Notes: generated by a model from the letters alone, not told the origin. Positions 1 through 5,270 are shown, counted from the first letter of the stretch. The stretch is 5,821 nt of DNA from an uncultured Collinsella sp. (GCA_902475445.1 CABRZN010000114.1:1-5821); one strand, 5' to 3'. A program made the numbers and translations.

Positions 1-16
1 TATAGCCATGCAACGG

Positions 17-63
17 AAAAGAGCCGCCCTTTCGGACGACTCAAACTGTAATGGGGCTTTTTT
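17..63 (+). terminator. possible terminator of an upstream gene
   Basis: An A-rich arm AAAAGAGCC (17-25) can pair with GGCTTTTTT (55-63), giving nine pairs including one G-U wobble. The T-run at its 3' side is typical of an intrinsic, possibly bidirectional, terminator. The loop is long (29 nt) and the GC core is only about four pairs, so the call is weak. It would close a gene left of the window and separate it from luxS. The arm AAAAGAGCC recurs at 99-107 in the luxS leader, so an alternative pairing is also possible. Confidence 0.3.
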
Positions 64-96
64 GACTGGTATGATTGGTGCGACCATTCCAACCAG
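62..96 (+). promoter_or_regulatory. luxS promoter (extended -10) inside an imperfect dyad
   Basis: TGGTATGAT at 67-75 matches an extended -10 element (TG-N-TATGAT, one mismatch to TATAAT). No good -35 lies 17 bp upstream, which fits an extended -10 promoter. Transcription would start near 82 and give a leader of about 57 nt. The same stretch forms a dyad centred on base 81: CTGGT (66-70) with ACCAG (92-96), TGGT (76-79) with ACCA (83-86), and two further pairs between. Eleven of fifteen arm positions are complementary. It could be an operator over the -10 and start site. Confidence 0.42.
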
Positions 97-138
97 CTAA
101 AAGAGCCCGTCCCAAATTGACTACCGAGAGGATCTGCC

Positions 139-627
139 ATGGAGCGCATTGCGAGCTTTTCTGTCGATCATCTGCTGCTTGAGCCCGGCGTGTACGTGAG
201 CCGCATCGACCGCGATCCGGCGACCGGCGCCGCCGTCACCACCTTTGACCTGCGCCTGACCACGCCCAACAAGGAGCCGGTCATGAACACGGCCGAGTGC
301 CACACCATCGAGCACCTGGGCGCGACGTTTCTGCGCAATCATGTCGAGTGGTCGAGCCGTATCGTCTACTTTGGCCCCATGGGCTGCCGTACGGGCTTTT
401 ACTTGGTCGTGTTTGGCGAGGTGACGAGCGAGGAGATTTTGCCGCTCGTCCGCGAGCTGTTTGAGTTCGTCGCCGGCTTTGAGGGCGATGTTCCCGGAGC
501 CGCTCCCGAGGAGTGCGGCAACTACCTGGATCAGAACCTTCCCATGGCAAACTGGCTTGCGCGCCGCTACCTCGACCGAGACCTGGCCGATATCGACGAG
601 AAGCACCTGCACTATCAGCAGGCGTAA
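139..627 (+). CDS. luxS: S-ribosylhomocysteine lyase LuxS
   Basis: LuxS cleaves S-ribosylhomocysteine to homocysteine and 4,5-dihydroxy-2,3-pentanedione, the precursor of autoinducer-2. It is a cytosolic metal-dependent homodimer in the activated methyl cycle. The 162-residue product has the usual family length and all key residues: the metal ligands His55 and His59 in HTIEH with general base Glu58, the catalytic Cys83 in GPMGCRTGFY, and the third metal ligand Cys126 in EECGNY. The N-terminus (MERIASFSVDH) is typical. The start is supported by GAGAGGA at 126-132, six bases before ATG. Codon use is strongly G/C-ending, like the DUF4867-like and bglA genes and unlike the cassette that follows. 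It appears monocistronic: no pfs or methionine gene is adjacent, and the next gene sits behind its own terminator-containing leader. Confidence 0.97.
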   Translation: MERIASFSVDHLLLEPGVYVSRIDRDPATGAAVTTFDLRLTTPNKEPVMNTAECHTIEHLGATFLRNHVEWSSRIVYFGPMGCRTGFYLVVFGEVTSEEILPLVRELFEFVAGFEGDVPGAAPEECGNYLDQNLPMANWLARRYLDRDLADIDEKHLHYQQA

Positions 628-749
628 GGGTCGTTTCCAGTTTCTGAACCGTTCACACGGAGATATCGACCGTTTAACTGTTTAGAAGTGTTTATACGAG
701 GTCAGTAATGGTGTTTCGCCTAAACTAGCTCTCAGAGTGATATTCAGGC

Positions 750-817
750 AAGGCTCCTGAAGCAGCATCTGTCGACATTGATTGTCGGATTCTGCTTCGG
801 GAGCCTTGTTTTGTTTG
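750..817 (+). terminator. attenuator-type terminator in front of the antiterminator gene
   Basis: AAGGCTCCTGAAGCAG (750-765) pairs with CTGCTTCGGGAGCCTT (792-807) over 16 bp with one T-G wobble. The apex carries extra pairs: ATC 767-769 with GAT 788-790, and CGACA 773-777 with TGTCG 783-787. A broken T-tract TTGTTTTGTTTG (806-817) follows, and the start codon lies ten bases further on. In BglG/LicT systems such a terminator is overlapped on its 5' side by the RNA antiterminator (RAT) bound by the regulator. TCAGGCAAGG (744-753) resembles the 3' half of a RAT, but I cannot find a convincing 5' half. Self-regulated antitermination is therefore likely but not shown. I see no clear promoter in 628-749, where the only pattern noted is ACCGTT repeated 21 bp apart (648-653, 669-674). 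Confidence 0.8.
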
Positions 818-825
818 GGGGGGGG
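817..825 (+). repeat. G9 homopolymer at the ribosome-binding site
   Basis: Nine consecutive G residues sit two bases before ATG at 828 and provide the only purine-rich sequence for ribosome binding. The run is anti-SD-compatible only in part (GGGG plus GGA) and lies unusually close to the start codon. Long G runs are prone to slipped-strand length change, which here would alter RBS spacing rather than reading frame. Confidence 0.6.
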
Positions 826-827
826 AC

Positions 828-1667
828 ATGGAAATCGTTAAACGGATTAATACCAGCGCTGTCCTCTGTGTCGATGGAAATGGCAGACAGCTGGTTGCGT
901 TTGGGCGTGGCCTGGGATTTAAGAATGTCGGCGACGAAGTACCGCTCTCGGAGATTCAGCGAACGTTCTATAACGTTAGTTCCCGCTACGTCGCTCTTGT
1001 TGACGAAGTTTCAGATGAACTTCTCGAACTTACCTCGGATGTTATCGATATGTCGACAGGCCTGCTTCGCTATGAAGTGAGCCCCAATTTGCCGTTTATC
1101 CTTGCGGACCATATCGCGTATGCAATTAAGCGCAAAGAGCAAAACATTGTTGTCCATATGCCCTTGTCGTTTGATGTGCGCCAACAATATCCTGTCGAAT
1201 TCAAAATTGGCGAGTATGCGCTTCGGATAATCAGAAAACGCCTTAACGTTAGACTTCCCGCCCATGAAGCAGCTGGAATTGCCATGGCGTTTATCAACAA
1301 CATGGCCGATTCGGATTCATGCGAACTGACTGAAGAGCTTAGTACGGATATCTACGATCGCGTTCTCGAAGAATCTACCGTGGCCGTTGAAAAGCGGCTT
1401 GATATCCAGGTTGATCGGGAAGGTTTCGATTACGCGAGATTCGCGACCCATCTCCAGTACCTATTCAATAGGTTGAACTCTGGCGAAAGCATCGTGAGCG
1501 ACAACCGCAAGATGTACCTTTCGCTCAAAGATGAATATCCGGTGGCATCGATGTGTGCCGACGATATCGCTTCTGTTCTCAGCCGATTGACGGGTCAGGA
1601 GCTTGTAGACGAAGAAAGACTCTATCTCATGATGCATGTCAATCGAATTGCATCGAAAGTTAGGTAA
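828..1667 (+). CDS. BglG/LicT-family transcriptional antiterminator (CAT-PRD1-PRD2)
   Basis: A cytosolic RNA-binding regulator of a PTS operon, 279 residues, the normal family length. Residues 1-56 form the CAT RNA-binding domain with the conserved GRGLGF (26-31) and Lys5. The family's Asn-rich stretch near residue 10 reads INTSAVL here, with Ser10 where LicT has Asn10. PRD1 (about 66-170) keeps the first phosphorylatable His (His95 in LADHIAYAI), but the second is replaced: IAMAFIN (151-157) stands where the family usually has IALHxxN. PRD2 (about 172-279) has both histidines, His208 (ATHLQYL) and His270 (LMMHVNR). In the family, PRD1 phosphorylation by the cognate EII inhibits and PRD2 phosphorylation by HPr activates. 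The start at 828 gives a complete CAT domain; the RBS is the adjacent G-run. The permease gene follows after 68 bp, and its EIIB/EIIC type suits this regulator. Substrate is not provable from sequence, so no symbol is given. Confidence 0.93.
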   Translation: MEIVKRINTSAVLCVDGNGRQLVAFGRGLGFKNVGDEVPLSEIQRTFYNVSSRYVALVDEVSDELLELTSDVIDMSTGLLRYEVSPNLPFILADHIAYAIKRKEQNIVVHMPLSFDVRQQYPVEFKIGEYALRIIRKRLNVRLPAHEAAGIAMAFINNMADSDSCELTEELSTDIYDRVLEESTVAVEKRLDIQVDREGFDYARFATHLQYLFNRLNSGESIVSDNRKMYLSLKDEYPVASMCADDIASVLSRLTGQELVDEERLYLMMHVNRIASKVR

Positions 1668-1672
1668 TTGGT

Positions 1673-1695
1673 CGGCGAAGGCGCGCGCTTTGCCG
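1673..1695 (+). other. small intercistronic hairpin
   Basis: CGGCGAAG (1673-1680) pairs with CTTTGCCG (1688-1695) over eight bases, including one G-T, around a GCGCGCG loop. No T-tract follows, so it is unlikely to terminate. It lies in the 68-bp gap between antiterminator and permease genes and may be an RNA-processing or stability element. An isolated TATAAA at 1705-1710 has no matching -35 and I do not call it a promoter. Confidence 0.35.
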
Positions 1696-1735
1696 GTGGT
1701 TACATATAAAACTCAACATGGGAGAAATGGTATTT

Positions 1736-3106
1736 ATGGCAGATACAACCAAGCTCGCTGTCGAGATTCTCGAGATGGTGGGCGGTGCAGAAAACGTTAC
1801 ATTTGTAGCTCACTGCATGACTCGTTTAAGGTTCAATCTTAAGGACGAGAGCATCGTAGACGATGTGAAAGTCAAGGCAATCGATGGCGTAATCGACATT
1901 CGCCATTCAGCAGGGCAATATCAAGTGATCGTGGGGCCCAAAGTCGATAAGGTCTACGAAGTCGTTGCAAAGGAAACCGGGATTGACACCGGGGAATCTG
2001 AGGCCGATGAAGGGGAGACCAAGGGCTTCCTGGGAAAGTTGATGAAGCTCGTCAGCGGCATCATGATGCCTGTTCTTCCTGCCTTGATCGCATGTGGAAT
2101 GATAAATGCCGTCCTAAGCATTTTAACGACGGCGGGTGTAGTTTCCGCCGAGAGCGGAATTTATACCCTACTGTACGGCATGGGAAATGCCTGCATGTAT
2201 TTCCTGCCCGTTCTTGTCGGATCGTCTGCGGCTCAGTTCTTTGGAATCGATCGATATATCGGTGCGGTTCTCGGTGCAATCTTGATTTACCCGACGTTCG
2301 TTGCTGCGGCCGGAGCAGGCGATGCGCTGGATCTGTTCGGCATGAAGTTCACGATGGTGAGCTATGCCTCTACGGTGTTTCCCGCTATCGTGGCTGCTTG
2401 GTTTGCATCCGTCCTTTATAAGGGGCTGCGTGCGGCTCTTCCCGATGCCGTGGCATTTGCGCTCGTTCCGTTCCTGACGGTTGCTATTGCTGCGCCCATC
2501 TCGCTTCTTGTGGTCGGCCCTGTTATCCAACAGGCAAGCTCTTTGCTTGCAACTGCGGTGCTGGCGGTCTATCAGTTCAGCCCCATCCTTTGCGGTGTTA
2601 TCCTCGGACCGATATTCGGCCTCGTTATGATCCCTCTGGGACTCCATTGGGCCCTTATCGTGATTTCGATCAACAATATCATGACCGTCGGCTCCGATCC
2701 TATCCTTGGACTTGTCTGCTGCAGCATGGGTGTCGTCGGCGCTTGCCTGGCGTTTGCCCTTCGCTCGAAGGATCCGAGCGAGAAGAGCCTTGGATTCAGC
2801 TGTGCCATTACGAGCTTGTGCGGAATCACGGAACCGGCCCTGTACGGCATCATCTTGGAGCACAAGAAGATCGTTATCGCTTCCATGATTTCCGGAGCAA
2901 TCAGTGCTGTTATCCCGGCTATTTTCAATACCCGCACATTCGTTATGACATCGAGTGGCATTTTTAGCTTCCCCGGCTATATGAATCCTTCTGGCGATAT
3001 GAACAGCCTCATCGGCGCAATCCTCTGCAACGTCGTTGGTTTTATCCTTACCTTCGTCCTCGTCTACTTCATGTATCGCCCCGATACGGATACGTCGGCG
3101 GAATAG
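1736..3106 (+). CDS. PTS sugar transporter EIIBC, glucose/beta-glucoside superfamily, lacking EIIA
   Basis: An inner-membrane permease that imports a sugar and phosphorylates it. Residues 1-80 are EIIB, with the phosphorylated Cys27 in HCMTRLRF and the motif SAGQYQVIVGP (58-68). After an acidic linker (about 84-98), EIIC (about 100-448) contains many hydrophobic segments, the conserved GLHW (302-305) and the sugar-binding-loop motif GITEPALYGI (363-372). The product is 456 residues. BglF-like proteins usually carry a C-terminal EIIA, but this one stops at about 456, so it must take phosphate from an EIIA encoded elsewhere. The chosen start is ATG 1736 (MADTTKLAVEIL), with GGGAG at 1720-1724 eleven bases upstream. 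In-frame ATGs at 1718 and 1727 would add six or three residues but have poorer RBSs. The adjacent LicT-like regulator suggests beta-glucosides; sucrose, trehalose or another glucoside cannot be excluded. Confidence 0.93.
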   Translation: MADTTKLAVEILEMVGGAENVTFVAHCMTRLRFNLKDESIVDDVKVKAIDGVIDIRHSAGQYQVIVGPKVDKVYEVVAKETGIDTGESEADEGETKGFLGKLMKLVSGIMMPVLPALIACGMINAVLSILTTAGVVSAESGIYTLLYGMGNACMYFLPVLVGSSAAQFFGIDRYIGAVLGAILIYPTFVAAAGAGDALDLFGMKFTMVSYASTVFPAIVAAWFASVLYKGLRAALPDAVAFALVPFLTVAIAAPISLLVVGPVIQQASSLLATAVLAVYQFSPILCGVILGPIFGLVMIPLGLHWALIVISINNIMTVGSDPILGLVCCSMGVVGACLAFALRSKDPSEKSLGFSCAITSLCGITEPALYGIILEHKKIVIASMISGAISAVIPAIFNTRTFVMTSSGIFSFPGYMNPSGDMNSLIGAILCNVVGFILTFVLVYFMYRPDTDTSAE

Positions 3107-3119
3107 GCAATTATCCGGA

Positions 3120-3154
3120 ATGTAAGCTGCTGAAAACCCCGCGGCAGATTACAT
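3120..3154 (+). promoter_or_regulatory. hairpin upstream of the intercistronic terminator
   Basis: ATGTAA (3120-3125) pairs with TTACAT (3149-3154), and CTGCTG (3127-3132) pairs with CGGCAG (3142-3147). The two stems are separated by a single G-A mismatch, and the loop is AAAACCCCG. No T-tract follows; the true terminator begins four bases later. A stem with an internal mismatch just before a terminator recalls a protein-binding antiterminator site, but it does not overlap the terminator arm and does not match a RAT consensus, so its role is open. Confidence 0.4.
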
Positions 3155-3157
3155 ATG

Positions 3158-3198
3158 GTGGGCTTGCGATTGATCGGCGCGAGCCCACTTCGTTTTTT
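3158..3198 (+). terminator. strong intrinsic terminator running into the RBS of the next gene
   Basis: GTGGGCTTGCG (3158-3168) pairs with CGCGAGCCCAC (3178-3188), an 11-bp stem with one T-G wobble and a 9-base loop. TTCGTTTTTT (3189-3198) follows. The first base after the T-run starts GGAGTG (3199-3204), the ribosome-binding site of the hydrolase gene at 3212. It ends the antiterminator-permease transcript. Only 13 bases separate it from the next start codon, so the hydrolase can be expressed only by read-through or from a promoter located inside or upstream of the hairpin. Confidence 0.85.
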
Positions 3199-3211
3199 GG
3201 AGTGACTAGCT

Positions 3212-4192
3212 ATGACCATTACTGCTGACATGACGTTTGGAGAAATCGCGCTTCTCCCCGAGTTCGCCGGGTTCGGCGAGCACCTCATGCTTTGCCGTCC
3301 TTCAACTTGGGAACGCATGTGGAATAAACCCATCTCGGCCCATTTGAATTCCGACACCAATCCGTATGAAGTTGCTCGCGTTCTGCGCGGATTGAATCGG
3401 ATCGTTGAACTCGTGGATGACGGAAAGCAGGTTGCCTACGATATTTGGGACGAAGCCGACTGTATTCGCGATCCGACTCGGCGAAATACAAAGCTGTTTT
3501 TCTTTCCCGGGCGACCGGGGGCGCCATTTGTCATCGCGATTTCGGGCGGGGGCTATCAGAGCGTTTGTCATCAAATGGAAGGGTTCCCCGTTGCTCCCGA
3601 GCTCAACGATGCAGGCTATAACGTGTTCGTGTTGTCATACAGAGTGAGGGTTGAGCCGCTGATGCCGCGTCCGATCGATGATCTTAATCGCGCGGTCCGT
3701 TTCGTTCTTGAGAATTCGACGAGATTCGATGTGGCTAAACGCTATGCGGTTATCGGGTTTTCCGCCGGCGCGCATTTGACCGCCGAGTGGGGGACGGATA
3801 ACAAAGGGTTTGCGGCTTACGGGTGCGAGCCGCCTAAAGCTTTGGTTCTATGCTACGCGCCAATTGACCTTCATGAACCCGAAGACGCATCAGACCAGAG
3901 ATTCCTTGATTCGGTATGCGGCGGGGCCGGACACGATGCGATTGATGAGTTCTGTATTAATCAGCATGTGTGGGAGCAGTATCCGCCGACATATCTTTGG
4001 CAATGCGCTGACGATGATGTCGTATCGCCCAGCAATCTCGGAAAGATGGTAGCTGCTCTGGATGCGGTCGGGGTACACCATGAGGAGGTTATGTATCCAG
4101 AAGGAGGGCATGCATTGATGAGGCCCCATGCACCCGAAACCGACTACTGGTGCTCGGGCGCCGTTGAGTTTCTTAGAGAATACCTCGGCTAA
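3212..4192 (+). CDS. alpha/beta-hydrolase, probable carbohydrate or short-chain esterase
   Basis: A 326-residue serine hydrolase of the BD-FAE/acetyl-esterase type. Residues 1-95 form an N-terminal extension I do not recognise (MTFGEIALLPEFAGFGEHL). The core follows: an HSL-like oxyanion segment AISGGGYQS (109-117), the nucleophile Ser184 in GFSAGAH (182-188), an acid residue among Asp267-269 in CADDDVVSPSN, and His300 in EGGHALM. There is no signal peptide or membrane segment, so the enzyme is probably cytosolic. The start ATG 3212 has GGAGTG (3199-3204) seven bases before it. Codon use matches the preceding regulator and permease, with many A/T-ending codons, and differs from luxS and the downstream genes. 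Placement behind a sugar PTS suggests removal of acetyl or similar groups from an imported glycoside. The exact substrate cannot be read from sequence. Confidence 0.88.
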   Translation: MTITADMTFGEIALLPEFAGFGEHLMLCRPSTWERMWNKPISAHLNSDTNPYEVARVLRGLNRIVELVDDGKQVAYDIWDEADCIRDPTRRNTKLFFFPGRPGAPFVIAISGGGYQSVCHQMEGFPVAPELNDAGYNVFVLSYRVRVEPLMPRPIDDLNRAVRFVLENSTRFDVAKRYAVIGFSAGAHLTAEWGTDNKGFAAYGCEPPKALVLCYAPIDLHEPEDASDQRFLDSVCGGAGHDAIDEFCINQHVWEQYPPTYLWQCADDDVVSPSNLGKMVAALDAVGVHHEEVMYPEGGHALMRPHAPETDYWCSGAVEFLREYLG

Positions 4193-4254
4193 GAAGGAAA
4201 TGCATATCGCCTCTTCGAGCGGGCAATTCCGCTGCACATTGCTTGCGGTATTGA

Positions 4255-4320
4255 TTGCCTCTGTGGCCGAATAATGTTCTAGAATGTTCGTAACATCACA
4301 TAAACGAACAGGAGTGAACA
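4255..4320 (+). promoter_or_regulatory. candidate promoter covered by a symmetric four-box dyad
   Basis: TGTTC occurs at 4275-4279 and 4285-4289, and its complement GAACA at 4306-4310 and 4316-4320. Both pairs are spaced ten bases (one helical turn) and all four boxes are symmetric about 4297.5. The inner boxes extend to TGTTCGT (4285-4291) and ACGAACA (4304-4310). The best -10, TAGAAT (4280-4285), lies between the left boxes, with a weak TTGCCT (4255-4260) 19 bp upstream. The right boxes flank the RBS GGAG (4311-4314) and reach the A of the start codon. This looks like an operator for a dimer pair or tetramer. A hairpin hiding the RBS is possible if transcription starts earlier. Confidence 0.5.
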
Positions 4321-4964
4321 TGCATATCTACTCTGTCAACGATCCCGAGTTCAAACCCTACGGCCGCGTGTGGGACGACGTGCCCTCCAGCCTGACCGCC
4401 CCGCTTGCCGAGGCGCTTGCAGCCACGCCCATTCCCGACGGCAGCAAGTACGTCGCATCCGCGCCCGAGCTGGAGCAGGCCGAGGGTGCCGACATGCTCG
4501 GCCTGCTCATGTATGGCGGCCGTCCGTTTCAGCTGGGCTGGTGCAATGGCCACAACACGCAGCTCAACTGCCTGGAGTATCACCGCGCCAGCGAGTTCAA
4601 CCTGGGCGCCCGTGACTTTATCCTGCTGCTGGCCAAGCGCGAGCAGATCGTCGATGGCAAACTCGATACCGCGCAGGTCAAGGCCTTCCGTGCGCCGGCC
4701 GGCGCGCTCGTCGAGGTCTACGCCACGACGCTCCACTACACGCCCTGCATGGTCGACGACGGCGGCTTCCAGGTGATGGTTGCGCTTCCCGCCGGCACCA
4801 ACGGCCCGCGTCCCGAGACCGCAGCCGACATGCCCGCCGCCGGTGACAGCTACTGCTACTGGAAGGCCGACAAGTGGGTTCTCTGCCACGCCGATAGCCC
4901 CAAGGCAGCCGAAGGCGGCTACGTAGGCCTCACCGGCAAGAACCTCGACATCACCGTGGACTAG
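4320..4964 (+). CDS. DUF4867-like, cupin-type protein of unknown function
   Basis: A 214-residue soluble protein that I recognise as resembling the DUF4867 family. The most conserved-looking part is LGWCNGHNTQLNCLEYH (72-88), followed by FILLLAKREQI (100-110) and VEVYATTLHYTPC (131-143). His78, Glu86, His88 and His139 could form a cupin-like metal site (inference). No signal peptide or membrane segment is present. No reaction is established that I know of; a role in sugar or sugar-acid metabolism is only a guess from the neighbourhood. The start at 4320 is chosen for GGAG at 4311-4314, five bases away. An in-frame ATG at 4284 would add 12 residues but lies within the promoter dyad and has no RBS. 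The gene is GC-rich with C/G-ending codons like luxS and bglA. It ends ten bases before a hairpin that can serve as its terminator. Confidence 0.85.
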   Translation: MHIYSVNDPEFKPYGRVWDDVPSSLTAPLAEALAATPIPDGSKYVASAPELEQAEGADMLGLLMYGGRPFQLGWCNGHNTQLNCLEYHRASEFNLGARDFILLLAKREQIVDGKLDTAQVKAFRAPAGALVEVYATTLHYTPCMVDDGGFQVMVALPAGTNGPRPETAADMPAAGDSYCYWKADKWVLCHADSPKAAEGGYVGLTGKNLDITVD

Positions 4965-4974
4965 CGCTTCGTCC

Positions 4975-5015
4975 AAAACCACCACAAAGGGGACAGGCAC
5001 CTTTGTGGTGGTTTT
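4975..5015 (+). repeat. REP-like hairpin repeat, copy 1, doubling as terminator
   Basis: AAAACCACCACAAAGG (4975-4990) pairs perfectly with CCTTTGTGGTGGTTTT (5000-5015); the 9-base loop is GGACAGGCA. The A-run and T-run at the foot would let it terminate transcription in either direction, so it probably ends the DUF4867-like gene ten bases upstream. It recurs in opposite orientation at 5271-5307, so it is a dispersed repeat and not only a local terminator. Confidence 0.85.
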
Positions 5016-5037
5016 CCTATACAGAACACCTGTACGA

Positions 5038-5078
5038 CTCCTTTCCTTTCTTTCCTATTTTTTCCTTTTTTTCCTATT
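5038..5078 (+). repeat. polypyrimidine tract with TTTCCTAT repeats
   Basis: Of 41 bases, 39 are C or T; only A5057 and A5076 interrupt. The motif TTTCCTAT occurs at 5051-5058 and 5070-5077, and a third copy lies at 5013-5020 at the foot of the preceding hairpin. The tract is low-complexity and sits between hairpin elements. It could favour unusual DNA structure or act as a flexible spacer. No protein-coding or RBS role is apparent on either strand. Confidence 0.6.
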
Positions 5079-5097
5079 GAGGCGCGGTTCGATTTCC

Positions 5098-5162
5098 GTT
5101 TGTCTCGTTCTGTAACATCTAACAGGCAAAATCGTCTCTATCTGTTACAGAACGAGACAAAC
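5098..5162 (+). repeat. long perfect hairpin A of a tandem pair
   Basis: The arms 5098-5117 and 5143-5162 are perfectly complementary over 20 bp (left arm starts GTTTGTCTCG, ends CTGTAACA). The loop is 25 bases (5118-5142). Within it, TAACAG (5120-5125) can pair instead with CTGTTA (5142-5147), so two exclusive folds are possible. No T-tract follows, so it is not a standard terminator. It is related to hairpin B, 79 bp further on. Confidence 0.85.
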
Positions 5163-5180
5163 TGCAGGGGCTGCCCGAAA

Positions 5181-5237
5181 ATCTCGATCTGTAACACCGG
5201 GCTCGGTTTTAACGGTCTATCTGTTACAGATCGAGAT
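5181..5237 (+). repeat. long perfect hairpin B of a tandem pair
   Basis: The arms 5181-5196 and 5222-5237 are perfectly complementary over 16 bp (ATCTCGATCTGTAACA and its complement). The loop is 25 bases (5197-5221), the same length as in hairpin A, and both loops end TCTATC. Relative to A, two stem pairs have changed on both sides: G5102-C5158 became A5181-T5237, and T5108-A5152 became A5187-T5231. Pairing was preserved, although the loops diverged. Confidence 0.85.
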
Positions 5238-5270
5238 AAACCAGCGCGGCCCACCACCGCAACTGATGAG

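Noticed and set aside
121..612. 163-codon open frame on the minus strand opposite luxS
   Set aside because: It is the antisense shadow of a certain luxS gene; the product resembles no family and G/C-ending codons on the + strand keep the frame open by chance.
673..698. promoter for the antiterminator operon (TTTAAC with TATACG)
   Set aside because: Spacing is only 14 bp and both boxes are poor matches. A promoter must exist upstream of 750, but I cannot place it.
2168..2863. 231-codon minus-strand frame inside the permease gene
   Set aside because: The product is rich in Arg, Asp and His with no recognisable domain; it mirrors a clear EIIC coding region.
4214..4236. terminator after the hydrolase gene (AGCGG/CCGCT hairpin)
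   Set aside because: The stem is only five pairs and no T-tract follows.
4200..4274. 24-codon small frame after the hydrolase gene
   Set aside because: A purine-rich AAGGA lies only one base before its ATG, too close for normal initiation. The first codons match a local repeat of the next gene's start.
4296..5000. 234-codon minus-strand frame opposite the DUF4867-like gene
   Set aside because: It spans a well-supported + strand gene and runs into the terminator hairpin; low-complexity Val/Gly/Ala-rich product, typical of antisense frames in GC-rich genes.
5098..5237. CRISPR-like array
   Set aside because: There are only two units, each an internal palindrome with a diverged loop. No regular repeat-spacer pattern or cas gene is present.
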